Below, piece by piece: positions 24,715-33,954 of a DNA stretch of 35,758 nucleotides (position 1 is its first letter; each line of letters begins with the position of its first letter). The translations under genes and the position numbers were made by a program. Origin of the DNA: Deltaproteobacteria bacterium (GTDB lineage: Bacteria > Desulfobacterota > Deferrimicrobia > J040); assembly GCA_011773515.1 (NCBI GenBank), contig WVXK01000114.1:2047-37804 (forward strand). The letters are read 5' to 3'. The notes under the pieces are model-generated. The model ran no database searches. It was not told the origin of the DNA and was given only the letters and a program-made list of their open reading frames with translations.

Positions 24715-26466
24715 TCACTCCGTGAAGGTCTTGAGTATCCTTGCCCGGGTTTTATGCCGCAACTTCCTCAGGGCCTTCGCTTCGATCTGCCTGATTCTCT
24801 CGCGCGTCACATCGAAGTCCTGGCCGACCTCTTCGAGGGTGTGGTCCGATTTTTCCCCGATTCCGAAACGCATCCTCAGCACCTTCTCCTCCCGCGGGGT
24901 GAGGGTGGCAAGCACCCTTCTGATCTGGTCCGCCAGGTCCAGGTTGATCACGGAATCGGTGGGTGAAACGGTATTCTTGTCCTCTATGAAATCCCCGAGA
25001 TGGCTGTCCTCCTCCTCGCCGATGGGGGTTTCGAGGGATATGGGCTCCTTGGCTATCTTCAGGACCTTCCTCACCTTCTCCAGGGGAATGTCCATCCTGC
25101 CGGCGATCTCAACCGGAGAGGGTTCCCTGCCAAGCTCTTGCACGAGGTACCGGGAGGTCCTGATGAGCTTGTTGATGGTCTCGATCATGTGGACGGGAAT
25201 CCTGATCGTCCTCGCCTGGTCTGCGATAGCCCTGGTAATTGCCTGGCGAATCCACCAGGTGGCGTAGGTGCTGAATTTGTACCCCCGCTTGTACTCGAAC
25301 TTGTCGACTGCCTTCATCAGCCCGATGTTGCCCTCCTGAATCAGGTCGAGAAACTGAAGGCCCCTGTTCGTGTATTTCTTCGCAATGCTCACCACGAGGC
25401 GGAGGTTCGCCTCGATCAGTGCCTGCTTGGCGTTGTTGATCTTCCTGTCGCCCTGCTCAATGTTGTTGAGGATGTTTTTCAGCTCCCCGGCCGAGATTCC
25501 GCTCTGCTCTTCGATGCTCTTGATGTTGTCCATAGCCTTTCTGACCACCCTTTCGAGTTTCAAGAGCTCTTCCTTCTTGGTCCTCAACCTCATGGCCGCC
25601 CTGCCCAATCCCTTATCCTCGGAATTCGCCTTTTTCATCACCTTGAGAAAATCTCCCGGGTCCATAATCATGCTCTCGGAAAAATCCATCAGGATCGACT
25701 CGTTTTCCTCGATGCTGTTCACGTATTTCCGTATCTTCCTGCAGATCTCCTCTACTTTCCTGTCTTTTAAGTGAATAGAATTCAGAGAGTCATCTATCTC
25801 ATCATTGGTTTTGATGAGCCTTTTTCTGACCCTCTCCTTTCTCTTCTCGCTTACGTTTTTTGCCGCAAGCTCCTTCGCATACTTGTCCACGAGCTTCGAT
25901 TTTCTCTTCAGAACATCAATCGTATCGAGGGTCTTTTGCAAAAATTCCTCCTCTTCATCATCGGAAGAATCATCATCGAGATCCTTCAAAACCTCCCTGA
26001 TACTCAACTCCCCGGCTCTGAGCATCTCTCCCAGCCCGAAGACCTCCTCCATGGCAATGGGACAGCTCTTGACTGCTGAAATTATTTCCCTTTCCCCCTG
26101 CTCTATCCTCTTTGCAAGCTCGATCTCCCCCTCCCGGTTGAGAAGGGGAATCGAACCCATCTCCTTCAGGTAGAGCCGGACGGGGTCATTGCTCTTTACC
26201 GCCCCGAGGTCGACCCGTTGCTCCTCCTCCTGCTCCTCGACCATCCCATCGTAGGCAAGCTTGAGAGAAGGGAGTTTCAGGTTCTGGACAGAGTCGACAA
26301 TTTCGATGTCGTTTTCGCCGAAAATCTCCATGATATCCTCGATATGGTCCGGGTTCACCACATCCCTTGGAATCGCATTGTTCAGCTCATCAACGAGAAT
26401 ATACCCCTGCTTCTTCCCTTTTTTTATCAAACCCTGGATTGAATCTGCACCGCGCTTTCTCGGCAT
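24715..26466 (-). CDS. rpoD: Primary sigma factor RpoD (sigma-70)
   Basis: RpoD is the housekeeping sigma factor that directs RNA polymerase to -35/-10 promoters. The 583-residue protein has region 1.1 (about 10-60), region 1.2 (92-125, [11 protein letters not shown]), an acidic non-conserved insertion, regions 2.1-2.4 (345-420) with [17 protein letters not shown], region 3 (430-500) and region 4 (515-575) with [16 protein letters not shown]. The ATG at 26466 follows GAGGAG. It is last in the rpsU-yqeY-dnaG-rpoD operon, 13 bases after dnaG. Only a weak hairpin lies after it, without a T-run. Confidence 0.99.
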   Translation of the reverse strand: MPRKRGADSIQGLIKKGKKQGYILVDELNNAIPRDVVNPDHIEDIMEIFGENDIEIVDSVQNLKLPSLKLAYDGMVEEQEEEQRVDLGAVKSNDPVRLYLKEMGSIPLLNREGEIELAKRIEQGEREIISAVKSCPIAMEEVFGLGEMLRAGELSIREVLKDLDDDSSDDEEEEFLQKTLDTIDVLKRKSKLVDKYAKELAAKNVSEKRKERVRKRLIKTNDEIDDSLNSIHLKDRKVEEICRKIRKYVNSIEENESILMDFSESMIMDPGDFLKVMKKANSEDKGLGRAAMRLRTKKEELLKLERVVRKAMDNIKSIEEQSGISAGELKNILNNIEQGDRKINNAKQALIEANLRLVVSIAKKYTNRGLQFLDLIQEGNIGLMKAVDKFEYKRGYKFSTYATWWIRQAITRAIADQARTIRIPVHMIETINKLIRTSRYLVQELGREPSPVEIAGRMDIPLEKVRKVLKIAKEPISLETPIGEEEDSHLGDFIEDKNTVSPTDSVINLDLADQIRRVLATLTPREEKVLRMRFGIGEKSDHTLEEVGQDFDVTRERIRQIEAKALRKLRHKTRARILKTFTE

Positions 26467-26479
26467 AGATTTCTCCTCT

Positions 26480-28237
26480 TTACAAGTTTTTTCTTATTTC
26501 CTCAATTTCTCTCTTCAATTCCATCTGGAGCTTCAATATCTCGCCTCGCCTGCCGTCACTTTCTTCCTCACGAAGGTCATCGGCCAGTTTTGCAAGCTTT
26601 CTCTCTCTTTGCTTCAGTTCCATGAAAACCAATATTTTTTGCAGGTTTTCCTCCCTTTCTTCGGGAAAAAACTGCTCATAAACGAGAACGGCCCTCGAGG
26701 CCCTCGAGGCATACTCTTCGCCCTCTATTAAGATAGACGATTCAATATCCGTTCCAGTTTCACCCGATTCGGCAATGATTTTCTTCCCTATTTCGGCAAG
26801 TTCCGGGTCCTCGAGGGAGGAGAGGGCCTTCCTCGCGGCCTCTTTACCCGCCAGCGCCGGGTGCTTCAGCAGCAAACCGACAAGTGCCTCCTCGAAGTTT
26901 ATCCGCATATCCCCCTCGATATTTTCCCCCACAGACCGAAGCCGGCCCGGAGTTTCCCGGGATGCAACCCACTTTCTTATCTCGTCCCCTGAGAGGTCGA
27001 GCTTCGATGATATCTCCTTTACGTAAATTTCCCTTTCCACGGGATCTTTCACGTTTTTCAGGTACTTGCCCACCAGCCTCACGTAGTCGAGCTGGTGGGA
27101 AAGTATTTTCAGGTCAAACTTTTTCATCGCTGCCTCAATGATGTATTCCATGAGAAGCTTTGCTTCCGCCAGTTCCCTCCTGACCTCTTCCACCCCCGCC
27201 TTTCTCACCCATTCGTCGGGGTCGAGTCTCCCGGGGGGAAAGAAGACCAGGGGGGAGACCCCCGCCTCGTAAGCAGGCGAAACGGACCGAACGGCCGCCT
27301 TTTTCCCCGCCATGTCACCGTCGAAAAGCAGCACCACCTTATCGGAAATTCTCTTCAGTTCCCGGAAATGGCCCGGGGTAACGGCTGTGCCGCAGGTAGC
27401 AACGACATTCTTGATTCCCGCCTGCCACAGAATGAGCCAGTCCGTATAACCCTCCACCACGAAAACCTTCCCCTCTTCCCTGATGAATCTCCCGGAAAGG
27501 TTCAGCCCGTAGAGAAGGTTTTTCTTTCTGTAAATCCTTGATTCTGAACTGTTTATGTACTTTGGCCCGGCATCATCCATCGACCTGCCCGCAAATCCCG
27601 CAATTTTCCCGGTCACGGTAAATATGGGGAATATAATCCTTCCGGCAAACCGGTCGACTAGCTCGCCGTTCTTTCTTTTGAGAAGAAGCCCGCTTTCCAC
27701 GGCGATGTTTGCATCGAGGCCTTCGATGGCAATCGCCCTGGCGAGTTCCCTCCTGCCCCTTCCGCCATACCCGATGAGCAGCTCTCGAGCCGTATCCTCC
27801 TCGATGCCCCTTTCTTGCAAATATGTATTCGCCCTGTTACCTTTTTGAAATAAAAGGTTGTGATAAAAATCGGCAGCGAAGCGGTTGATGTCGAACATGG
27901 TCCTGACGGTATCGGAGTCATCCCTCCCTCCTTCCACGACGACTTCCACACCCGCACGAGCACACAGTTCTTCGACGGCATCGCGGTATTCCAGTTTCTT
28001 CAGCTGCATCAAAAAAGAGATAGAATCCCCTCCCGTGCCGCAACCGAAGCAGTGAAAGACCCCTTTTTCGGAGCTCACGAAGAAGGAGGGTGTCTTTTCC
28101 CGGTGAAACGGGCAGAGCCCCTTCAAACTCGATCCCGCCCTCCTGAGATCTACATACTCGGAAACCAGGCCGACAATATCGGACCGTAACCTGAGTTCCT
28201 CCAAAGTCCTTCTGGAAATCCTCCCATTCATAGTCAT
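26480..28237 (-). CDS. dnaG: DNA primase
   Basis: DnaG makes RNA primers for replication. The 585-residue protein has an N-terminal CHC2 zinc finger (Cys42, His45, Cys63, Cys66), the RNA polymerase core with [12 protein letters not shown], a TOPRIM domain with the acidic residues in EGYTD (Glu262) and LFDGD (306-308), and a C-terminal helicase-binding region. ATG at 28237 is used; another at 28231 is possible since neither has a strong site. A 9-base tandem repeat (GCCCTCGAG twice, about 26691-26710) is within the gene and reads as ASRASR. The neighbours are yqeY, 63 bases away, and rpoD. Confidence 0.98.
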   Translation of the reverse strand: MTMNGRISRRTLEELRLRSDIVGLVSEYVDLRRAGSSLKGLCPFHREKTPSFFVSSEKGVFHCFGCGTGGDSISFLMQLKKLEYRDAVEELCARAGVEVVVEGGRDDSDTVRTMFDINRFAADFYHNLLFQKGNRANTYLQERGIEEDTARELLIGYGGRGRRELARAIAIEGLDANIAVESGLLLKRKNGELVDRFAGRIIFPIFTVTGKIAGFAGRSMDDAGPKYINSSESRIYRKKNLLYGLNLSGRFIREEGKVFVVEGYTDWLILWQAGIKNVVATCGTAVTPGHFRELKRISDKVVLLFDGDMAGKKAAVRSVSPAYEAGVSPLVFFPPGRLDPDEWVRKAGVEEVRRELAEAKLLMEYIIEAAMKKFDLKILSHQLDYVRLVGKYLKNVKDPVEREIYVKEISSKLDLSGDEIRKWVASRETPGRLRSVGENIEGDMRINFEEALVGLLLKHPALAGKEAARKALSSLEDPELAEIGKKIIAESGETGTDIESSILIEGEEYASRASRAVLVYEQFFPEEREENLQKILVFMELKQRERKLAKLADDLREEESDGRRGEILKLQMELKREIEEIRKNL

Positions 28238-28272
28238 CCGGCTTGTCTGGCTGCCCTATTTTGTTTGTGGAG

Positions 28273-28300
28273 AACGGAACATCCGAAAAATGGCTCCGTT
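28273..28300 (-). other. Inverted repeat between yqeY and dnaG
   Basis: On the minus strand AACGGA and TCCGTT flank a 16-base loop, starting at the yqeY stop. There is no T-run, so it is not a standard terminator. It could be an RNA processing or pausing site. Confidence 0.3.
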
Positions 28301-28747
28301 TTATTTTGAGAGAAGATCCCTGACGAGATCGCTCACTTCTTTCCCCTCTGCCCTCCCGGCAACCCTGGGCATTATATCCTTCATGACCCTGCCCAGGTCC
28401 TGCATGCCCCGGGCTTCCAGATCTTTTATGACGTCCTTTATGAGCGCGATAATCTCATCTCTGTCCATCTTCGGGGGCAGGTAGGTCTCGAGGACATCTA
28501 TCTCCTTTTTCTCCTTCTCGACTAAATCCTGCCTTCCCCCTTTTTCATAGAGCTCTATCGATTCCTTTCTCTGCTTGATGTTCGTTGCGATGATCTTCAC
28601 TATTTCCCCGTCTTCCGCCTCTTCGCGCAACTCGATCTCCCTGTTTTTAACGGACGCAAGCAGAAGCCGTAAAGTAGAAAGCGCTACCAAATCACGTGAT
28701 TTCGTAGCGCTAACCATATCCTGTTTTAGCCTTTCCTTGAGGGACAT
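28301..28747 (-). CDS. yqeY: GatB/YqeY domain protein
   Basis: This 148-residue protein matches YqeY, a two-domain helical protein related to the tail of GatB, which binds tRNA in amidotransferases. Features are the N-terminal helices with LSTLRLLLASVKNREIE, the EKEKKEIDVLETYLPPKM linker, and the C-terminal VMKDIMPRVAGRAEGKEVSDLVRDLL. The function of the stand-alone protein is not settled. The start at 28747 has GAGG in the rpsU stop region, so the two genes are likely coupled. Codons 13-22 contain a near-perfect 32-bp dyad (see 28680-28711). Confidence 0.95.
   Translation of the reverse strand: MSLKERLKQDMVSATKSRDLVALSTLRLLLASVKNREIELREEAEDGEIVKIIATNIKQRKESIELYEKGGRQDLVEKEKKEIDVLETYLPPKMDRDEIIALIKDVIKDLEARGMQDLGRVMKDIMPRVAGRAEGKEVSDLVRDLLSK
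28680..28711. repeat. 32-bp dyad inside yqeY
   Basis: The arms AGCGCTAC and GTAGCGCT and the inner AAATCAC/GTGATTT match on both sides; only one pair (C/C at 28688 and 28703) does not. In RNA it gives 8 pairs, a G-G mismatch, then 5 or 6 pairs with a small loop. It lies about 40 bases inside yqeY, between rpsU and the rest of the operon. Confidence 0.85.
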
Positions 28748-28753
28748 GTAGCC

Positions 28754-28951
28754 TCAAACAATCATTTTTCTCATCTTCTTGAGTGCCCTTTTCTTGGCTG
28801 CGAGCATCTTCTTTTTCTTCTTCACGCTCGGTTTTTCGTAGTATTCCCTCTTTCTTATCTCCGACAGAATCCCGGCCCTCTCGCACTGCTTCTTGAAGCG
28901 CTTCAGGGCCATCTCGAAGGATTCACCCTCTCTTACCTTGACGCCTGGCAT
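28754..28951 (-). CDS. rpsU: 30S ribosomal protein S21
   Basis: S21 is a small basic protein of the 30S subunit, needed for early steps of initiation. It is 65 residues: [26 protein letters not shown] at the N-terminus, then [16 protein letters not shown], then a Lys/Arg-rich end. These are typical. The ATG at 28951 follows GGGGATGGAA. It is the first gene in the rpsU-yqeY-dnaG-rpoD operon, and has a good promoter at 28994-29023. Confidence 0.98.
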   Translation of the reverse strand: MPGVKVREGESFEMALKRFKKQCERAGILSEIRKREYYEKPSVKKKKKMLAAKKRALKKMRKMIV

Positions 28952-28993
28952 GAAATTCCATCCCCTAGATTGTTCTTATAGAATCAACCTTTA

Positions 28994-29023
28994 ATACTAT
29001 ACTAGAATTATTTATCCTGTCAA
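28994..29023 (-). promoter_or_regulatory. Sigma-70 promoter of the rpsU operon
   Basis: TTGACA (29023-29018) on the minus strand is followed after 16 bases by TATAGT (29001-28996) or after 18 by TAGTAT (28999-28994). The -35 box begins 5 bases after the stop codon of the HIT gene, and no terminator lies between them. Confidence 0.75.
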
Positions 29024-29028
29024 CCTGT

Positions 29029-29373
29029 TTATCCCATTTTATGGCCAAGCTGCTTTCCGCCGATAAGGTGCATGTGGAGGTGCATGACGATCTGGCCTCC
29101 CTCGCCGCCGTTATTGATAACCGTCCGGTAGCCCTTTTCGTGTATTCCCTTTTCTCTGGCTATCCTCGACGCCACGAGAAGCATGCGCCCGAGAAGGTCC
29201 CCGTCGCTTTCCTGTACGTCATTCAAATTGACCATGTGCTTTTTTGGAACGATCAGCACATGGACGGGAGCGACAGGGTTGATGTCGTTGAAGGCGATCA
29301 CCGCATCGTCCTCCCACACGACGGTTGCCGGTATATCCTTCTCTATGATTTTGCAAAAGATGCAGTCAACCAC
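29029..29373 (-). CDS. HIT-family nucleotide-binding protein
   Basis: This protein of 114 residues belongs to the histidine triad family (HINT-like), which hydrolyses nucleotide phosphoramidates and related compounds. Signatures are CIFCKIIEKDIPA at the N-terminus, VLIVPKKHMVNLNDV and the active-site HLHMHLIGG. I place the start at GTG 29373, giving VVDCIFC, because the longer frame to 29427 is not HIT-like. Its position after hisI is known in related genomes; this may reflect a shared transcript, though a possible promoter lies just ahead (29428-29456). Confidence 0.93.
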   Translation of the reverse strand: MVDCIFCKIIEKDIPATVVWEDDAVIAFNDINPVAPVHVLIVPKKHMVNLNDVQESDGDLLGRMLLVASRIAREKGIHEKGYRTVINNGGEGGQIVMHLHMHLIGGKQLGHKMG

Positions 29374-29403
29374 GCCTGCACAACTCCCCGGAAAGTGGAA
29401 TGC

Positions 29404-29425
29404 GACCCTGCAGCGAAACAGGGTC
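29404..29425 (-). other. Hairpin between hisI and the HIT gene
   Basis: GACCCTG and CAGGGTC form a 7-bp stem with an 8-base loop on the minus strand. It lacks a T-run. It may be a weak end to the his transcript or a leader structure for the HIT gene. Confidence 0.35.
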
Positions 29426-29427
29426 AT

Positions 29428-29456
29428 ATTATAGTATATTACGTCAACTTTCTATA
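29428..29456 (-). promoter_or_regulatory. Weak candidate promoter for the HIT gene
   Basis: A perfect TATAAT (29433-29428) lies on the minus strand just after hisI; the only -35 candidate at 17 bases is TATAGA, a poor match. Confidence 0.25.
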
Positions 29457-29768
29457 GAAACATGTCCTTTCACCGGTGTGGCAGGCCGGCCCCTTCGGCT
29501 TGACCCGGTAGAGCAGCGTATCGATATCGCAGTCGTACAATATTTCATCGATCTCCTGCACATTGCCCGAGGTTTCCCCTTTCAACCACAACCTGTTGCG
29601 CGACCGGCTGAAGTAGTGGGCCACCCTTTTTTCCCAGGTCAGACGTATCGCCTCGGCGTTCACGTAGGCCACCATCAAAACCGTATTGTCGGACACATCC
29701 TGTGTCACGACGGGTGCGAGGCCGGACCTGTCGAAGGTTATTCGTGATAGGAGCTCTTCCAGATTCAT
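29439..29768 (-). CDS. hisI: Phosphoribosyl-AMP cyclohydrolase
   Basis: HisI opens the adenine ring of phosphoribosyl-AMP, the third step of histidine synthesis. The 109-residue protein has YVNAEAIRLTWE, HYFSRSRNRLWLKGETSGN and the metal-binding DCDIDTLLY with the final CHTGERTCF. It is the short, monofunctional form without HisE. The ATG at 29768 has GGAGGGAAGG ahead; the frame is open to 29858, but the extra residues are not HisI-like. HisF lies upstream. The gene is followed by a small hairpin and the HIT gene. Confidence 0.96.
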   Translation of the reverse strand: MNLEELLSRITFDRSGLAPVVTQDVSDNTVLMVAYVNAEAIRLTWEKRVAHYFSRSRNRLWLKGETSGNVQEIDEILYDCDIDTLLYRVKPKGPACHTGERTCFYRKLT

Positions 29769-29862
29769 CTGCCTTCCCTCCGGCATTTTGTCCGTTTTGT
29801 GACAGGCACAAGCGGCTCGGGCAGGAAAAGAAATCGAGAGCGGCACAACGGTTTTCATTCCA

Positions 29863-30633
29863 TCACTGAACTATCCTCACGGGAACGCCTTTTTTGAGCA
29901 GGTACTCTTTGGCCTCCCCGATGGTATGTTCGCAGTAGTGGAAGATCGATGCCGCGAGCACTGCATCGGCGTTCCCCTCTGCGATACCCTCATAGAGGTG
30001 CTCGAGCGTGCCTACCCCACCCGAGGCTATCACCGGTATCCCCACCTCCCCGGTTATCGCCTTCGTCAACTCGATATCGTAACCGTCCTTTGTACCATCC
30101 CTGTCCATGCTGGTCAAGAGTATCTCGCCCGCCCCCAGTTTCCAGACCTTCCTGGCCCACCGCACGGCATCGATGCCGGTGGGATTTCTGCCTCCGTGGG
30201 TGTAGACCTCAAACTTCCCTCCCCCGCCGGGAACCCTCCTGGCGTCGATGGCAACAACGATGCACTGACTGCCGAACCTTCGAGACGCTTTCCCCACGAA
30301 GCCGGGATCGATAACCGCAGTCGTGTTGATCGAAACCTTGTCCGCGCCGGCCCGGAGGAGGTCCCGGATATCATCGAGAATTCTGATCCCTCCCCCCACC
30401 GTAAGGGGCATGAAAACCCTCTCGGCTGTCCTTTCAACGACGTTTAGGATGATGCCTCTTTTTTCGTGTGAGGCCGTTATGTCGAGAAAGGTGAGTTCGT
30501 CGGCACCCTCCTCGTCATATCGCTCTGCTACCTCGACGGGATCTCCCGCGTCGCGAAGGTCAACGAAGTTCACCCCTTTCACCACACGGCCGTCTCGCAC
30601 ATCGAGGCAGGGTATGATTCTTCTCGTCAGCAT
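29863..30633 (-). CDS. hisF: Imidazole glycerol phosphate synthase, cyclase subunit
   Basis: HisF, with HisH, makes imidazole glycerol phosphate and AICAR. The 256-residue (beta/alpha)8 barrel has the catalytic Asp11 in [15 protein letters not shown] and the second Asp in [36 protein letters not shown] and [12 protein letters not shown] are phosphate-binding repeats. The ATG at 30633 shares one base with the hisA stop (TGATG), after GGTGG. Nothing is unusual. Confidence 0.98.
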   Translation of the reverse strand: MLTRRIIPCLDVRDGRVVKGVNFVDLRDAGDPVEVAERYDEEGADELTFLDITASHEKRGIILNVVERTAERVFMPLTVGGGIRILDDIRDLLRAGADKVSINTTAVIDPGFVGKASRRFGSQCIVVAIDARRVPGGGGKFEVYTHGGRNPTGIDAVRWARKVWKLGAGEILLTSMDRDGTKDGYDIELTKAITGEVGIPVIASGGVGTLEHLYEGIAEGNADAVLAASIFHYCEHTIGEAKEYLLKKGVPVRIVQ

Positions 30634-31379
30634 CAGGTGCCACCCACCGCCTTCCTGGCTTCTGCAAAATCTACCTTCGAGGAGTAAAGGGCCTTCCCCA
30701 CGATTACTCCCACAATCCTCTTTTGAGCCCCTGTATCCGAAATCTTCTTGATCCTCCGGATATCCTCGATCTGCGACACTCCCCCGGAAGCGATGATGTG
30801 GCCCTCTATGCTTTTCGCGAAGGACTCGATCCGGTCAAAATCAGGCCCCTCGAGCATGCCGTCCCGTGAAATGTCGGTGTAAATAAAAGAGCGGAGCCCC
30901 CTTTTTTCAAGATCCCGGGCCAAATCGACGGCGCGAATACCCGTCACTTCAACCCATCCTCTGATTGCTACCGCACCGTCCACCGCATCGATCGCCGCCA
31001 GCACCCTTTCCCCATAGGCATCTATGATCCTCCTGATTTCGTCCCTGTCCCTTACGATGGTCGTCCCCAGTATGACCTTCGACACCCCCGCATCGAAGTA
31101 CCTCGACGCGATCTCGAAGTTTCTTATCCCTCCCCCCACCTGGATTTTCGCACCCGAGTCCGCAACCATCCTTTCGATAACCCCGAAGTTGACCGGTTCC
31201 CCCTTGAACGCTCCGTCGAGATCGACAACGTGAATCATCTCCGCGCCGAGATCGGCCCACCTCCTGGCCACGATTACGGGGTCGTCGGAAAAGACGGTCA
31301 TCTCTTCCTTTTTTCCCTGCCTGAGCCTGACACACTTTCCCTTCATGATGTCTATTGCCGGTATGACCTGGAACCCCAT
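30633..31379 (-). CDS. hisA: ProFAR isomerase
   Basis: HisA converts ProFAR to PRFAR in histidine synthesis. This 248-residue (beta/alpha)8 barrel has Asp10 in [15 protein letters not shown] and the second catalytic Asp in [16 protein letters not shown], with the [25 protein letters not shown] and [13 protein letters not shown] phosphate-binding segments. Both ends are coupled: the start shares a base with the hisH stop and the end with the hisF start. Confidence 0.98.
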   Translation of the reverse strand: MGFQVIPAIDIMKGKCVRLRQGKKEEMTVFSDDPVIVARRWADLGAEMIHVVDLDGAFKGEPVNFGVIERMVADSGAKIQVGGGIRNFEIASRYFDAGVSKVILGTTIVRDRDEIRRIIDAYGERVLAAIDAVDGAVAIRGWVEVTGIRAVDLARDLEKRGLRSFIYTDISRDGMLEGPDFDRIESFAKSIEGHIIASGGVSQIEDIRRIKKISDTGAQKRIVGVIVGKALYSSKVDFAEARKAVGGT

Positions 31380-32062
31380 CAGGCCCTCCTTTCGTAATCT
31401 CTCATGGTAATCTCCCCGAAATTTGAGAGAAGCCTCAGCCCCACCTTCTGGCTCTTCTCCGGGTGGAACTGCACGGCAAGCATGTTATCCCTCGCCACAC
31501 CCGAAACAAAGTCGATGCCATATTCAGTCATCAAGGTACCGATGTCTTCCTGGGGGACCACATAGTAGGAGTGGACGAAATAAAAGAACGACCCCTGCGG
31601 GATGCCCCTGAAGAACCTGCTCTCTTCGGGATAGTTCACCCTGTTCCAGCCCATGTGGGGAATCTTCAGCGTGCGCCATATCCCCCCTTCCCCGGGAGAA
31701 TTGCCGTTTTGCATGTCATCGGCGAATCTCACCACCTTTCCCTTCAGGAGGTCCAGGCCCCTGTGCGTGCCGAACTCGTGGCTCTCGGAAAAGAGCAGCT
31801 GAAGCCCCAGACAGATACCCAGGAAAGGCTTCCCGGCACGGAACCAATCTTTGAGAAACCCGGTAAGCCCCTTCTTTTCCAGGTTGACCATGCAATCCTT
31901 GAAAGCCCCCACGCCGGGCAGGACCAGGCCGGCGGCACCTTCGAGCAGCGAGGCCTCTTCACCGATTCGGACTTCGTATCCAAGAGAAAGAAATGCCCTG
32001 GACACGCTCATCAGGTTGCCCATTCCGTAATCGACAACCCCTATGTACGGGCCCCTCCCCAC
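31379..32062 (-). CDS. hisH: Imidazole glycerol phosphate synthase, glutaminase subunit
   Basis: HisH supplies ammonia from glutamine to HisF. It is a class I amidotransferase of 227 residues, with the nucleophile Cys84 in GICLGLQLLF and His200/Glu202 in VQFHPEKSQ. VDYGMGNLMSVSRA and LPGVGAFKD are also typical. The start is GTG at 32062, immediately after the hisB stop, with AGGAG about 10 bases ahead; the next ATG would remove the conserved VDYG motif. Confidence 0.97.
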   Translation of the reverse strand: MGRGPYIGVVDYGMGNLMSVSRAFLSLGYEVRIGEEASLLEGAAGLVLPGVGAFKDCMVNLEKKGLTGFLKDWFRAGKPFLGICLGLQLLFSESHEFGTHRGLDLLKGKVVRFADDMQNGNSPGEGGIWRTLKIPHMGWNRVNYPEESRFFRGIPQGSFFYFVHSYYVVPQEDIGTLMTEYGIDFVSGVARDNMLAVQFHPEKSQKVGLRLLSNFGEITMRDYERRA

Positions 32063-32650
32063 TCACATGACTCCTTTCGTCGATGGAATGCCCCTGGTCC
32101 GCTCATCAATGAGCGTCGCCATATCGAGGGCCCTTCCGATTGCCTTGAATATCGCCTCAATGGTGTGGTGCGCGTTACTCCCGTAAGGCACGTTCACGTG
32201 GACACACACCCCCGAGGACTGGGAGAAAGCACGCACGAACTCCTCGACCAGCTCCGTGTCGAACCGCCCGACCTTCTCGCTCTGCACCTCGCACCTGAAC
32301 ACGTGGTGGGGACGGTTGCTTATGTCCACCGCCACCTCCGCGTATGCCTCTATCATGGGGATAGCGGCGAAACCGTACCGCTTGATACCCTTGAGGTCTC
32401 CCAGCGCCTCTTTCACTGCCGCTCCCAGCACGATTGCCGTGTCCTCCACGAGGTGGTGGTAATCGACTTCGATGTCTCCTGTCGCCTTGACATGCAGGTC
32501 GAAAAGCCCATGTTTCGCCAGCAGAGAGAGCATGTGATCGAAAAAGGGAACACCCGTATCCACATTGTACTGGCCCGTGCCGTCGAGGTTTATCGACAAA
32601 TCGATGGATGTTTCCTTCGTGCTCCTGCTGAACTTCCCTTTTCTCTCCAT
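32063..32650 (-). CDS. hisB: Imidazoleglycerol-phosphate dehydratase
   Basis: HisB removes water from imidazole glycerol phosphate. The 195-residue protein has the metal-binding motifs DYHHLVEDTAI and NAHHTIEAIFKA, with GVPFFDHML near the N-terminus and the final PSTKG. It is monofunctional; there is no HisN phosphatase domain as in enteric bacteria. The ATG at 32650 overlaps the hisD stop as TAATG. Confidence 0.98.
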   Translation of the reverse strand: MERKGKFSRSTKETSIDLSINLDGTGQYNVDTGVPFFDHMLSLLAKHGLFDLHVKATGDIEVDYHHLVEDTAIVLGAAVKEALGDLKGIKRYGFAAIPMIEAYAEVAVDISNRPHHVFRCEVQSEKVGRFDTELVEEFVRAFSQSSGVCVHVNVPYGSNAHHTIEAIFKAIGRALDMATLIDERTRGIPSTKGVM

Positions 32651-33954
32651 TACCTCCTCCTTTTTCTCTCCTTCCCGTACCTCGCAGCAGCGGCGTTTCC
32701 ATGAGCATTCAACCCCTCACGCCTGCAGAGGGTTACGATATCGGGAAGGTCCTTTTTCAGGGATGTGGCATCATAGGAGACGACGTTCATTTTTTTCATG
32801 AAGTGATAGACGCCCAGGGGAGAGAAAAAGCGCGCCGACCCTCCCGTGGGAAGCGTGTGATTTATCCCGGCAATGTAATCCCCCACGGCAACGGGGGAAT
32901 AGGGGCCTATGAACACTGTCCCAGCATTTTTCAAAACATAGAGGATTGAACCGGGATTCTCGACCTGAACGGACAGGTGCTCGGGCGCAAGCCTGTTCAC
33001 GATCTCCACCGCCCTTTTCATCCCTCTTGCCAGAAACACGGGAGCACCGGCAAGCGACGCCGCCAGGATCTTCGATCTCTTCTCTTTTCGGGAAATCTCT
33101 CCCACACGTTTCACGACCGCCTTTGCCACCGCGGGCGAGTCGGTGACAAGGGAAACGAAGGAGTCTTCGCCGTGCTCGGCCTGGGAAACGAGATCATAGG
33201 CGGCAAATGCCGCGTCCGCCTTCGCATCTGCAAGAACGACCAGCTCCGACGGGCCGGCCAGCATATCCAATCCCACCGACCCATACAGTTGCCGTTTCGC
33301 TTCCGTGACAAACACATTGCCGGGGCCAACGATGACGTCCACCTTCGGCACCGTTTTCGTCCCCAGGGCGAGCGCCGCGATGGCCTGTGCCCCCCCGATG
33401 GGGAAGAGCATGTCAACGCCTGCCACACTGCATGCAGCCAGAACGTCATCGGAGAGAATCCCTCCGGGCGATGGAACGGCGGCGAAAACTTCCCGGACCC
33501 CGGCAACCTTCGCCGGAATGGTGTTCATCAAAACCGTCGATGGATAGGCTGCCTTTCCGCCGGGAGCGTACACACCTGCCCTTTCAACGGGTATGTTCAT
33601 CAGGGATACCGCACCCCCCGCATCGTTGTATACCGTGTACCCCCCGTCTACCTGTTGCTCATGAAAGCGCCGCAGCCTCCCGGCCATCTTCTCGAGCGAC
33701 TTTCGCACCCCGGAAGGCACCCTGTTCCAGGCACCCTCCATCACGTCCCTGCCCACACCGAAACCCTCCCCGGCGAGATCGAAGCCGTCGAACTTCCTCG
33801 TCAGATCCACCAGGGCCGCGTCCCCCTCATTCCTCACCTGCTCGATTATCCCGGCAACGGCATCCTTCACCGCGGCGGGCAGACCCATCGCTCTCGCCGA
33901 CCGTTCTGTCAGCTCCCTCTCAAACCTCCGCGTCCCGTCAGTATATAACTTCAC
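32650..33954 (-). CDS. hisD: Histidinol dehydrogenase
   Basis: HisD oxidises histidinol to histidine in two NAD-dependent steps. The 434-residue protein has YAPGGKAAYPSTVLMN, GPGNVFVTEAK, AGPSELVVLADAKAD, SQAEHGEDS and NHTLPTGGSARF; the residues that bind zinc and histidinol are present. I chose GTG at 33954 with GGAGG 6 bases ahead over GTG at 33960, which abuts that site. The first 17 bases overlap the end of murA, so there is no space for hisG between them. It starts a run of his genes. Confidence 0.97.
   Translation of the reverse strand: MKLYTDGTRRFERELTERSARAMGLPAAVKDAVAGIIEQVRNEGDAALVDLTRKFDGFDLAGEGFGVGRDVMEGAWNRVPSGVRKSLEKMAGRLRRFHEQQVDGGYTVYNDAGGAVSLMNIPVERAGVYAPGGKAAYPSTVLMNTIPAKVAGVREVFAAVPSPGGILSDDVLAACSVAGVDMLFPIGGAQAIAALALGTKTVPKVDVIVGPGNVFVTEAKRQLYGSVGLDMLAGPSELVVLADAKADAAFAAYDLVSQAEHGEDSFVSLVTDSPAVAKAVVKRVGEISRKEKRSKILAASLAGAPVFLARGMKRAVEIVNRLAPEHLSVQVENPGSILYVLKNAGTVFIGPYSPVAVGDYIAGINHTLPTGGSARFFSPLGVYHFMKKMNVVSYDATSLKKDLPDIVTLCRREGLNAHGNAAAARYGKERKRRR

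Noticed and set aside
26691-26710. Tandem 9-base repeat GCCCTCGAG in dnaG
   Set aside because: Only two copies, in frame, giving ASRASR; likely chance or a small duplication.
29769-29858. N-terminal extension of hisI to an upstream ATG
   Set aside because: The 30 extra residues are not HisI-like; the ATG at 29768 has a good ribosome-binding site.
31463-32704. Plus-strand open frame (413 codons) opposite hisH and hisB
   Set aside because: Antisense shadow of two certain genes.
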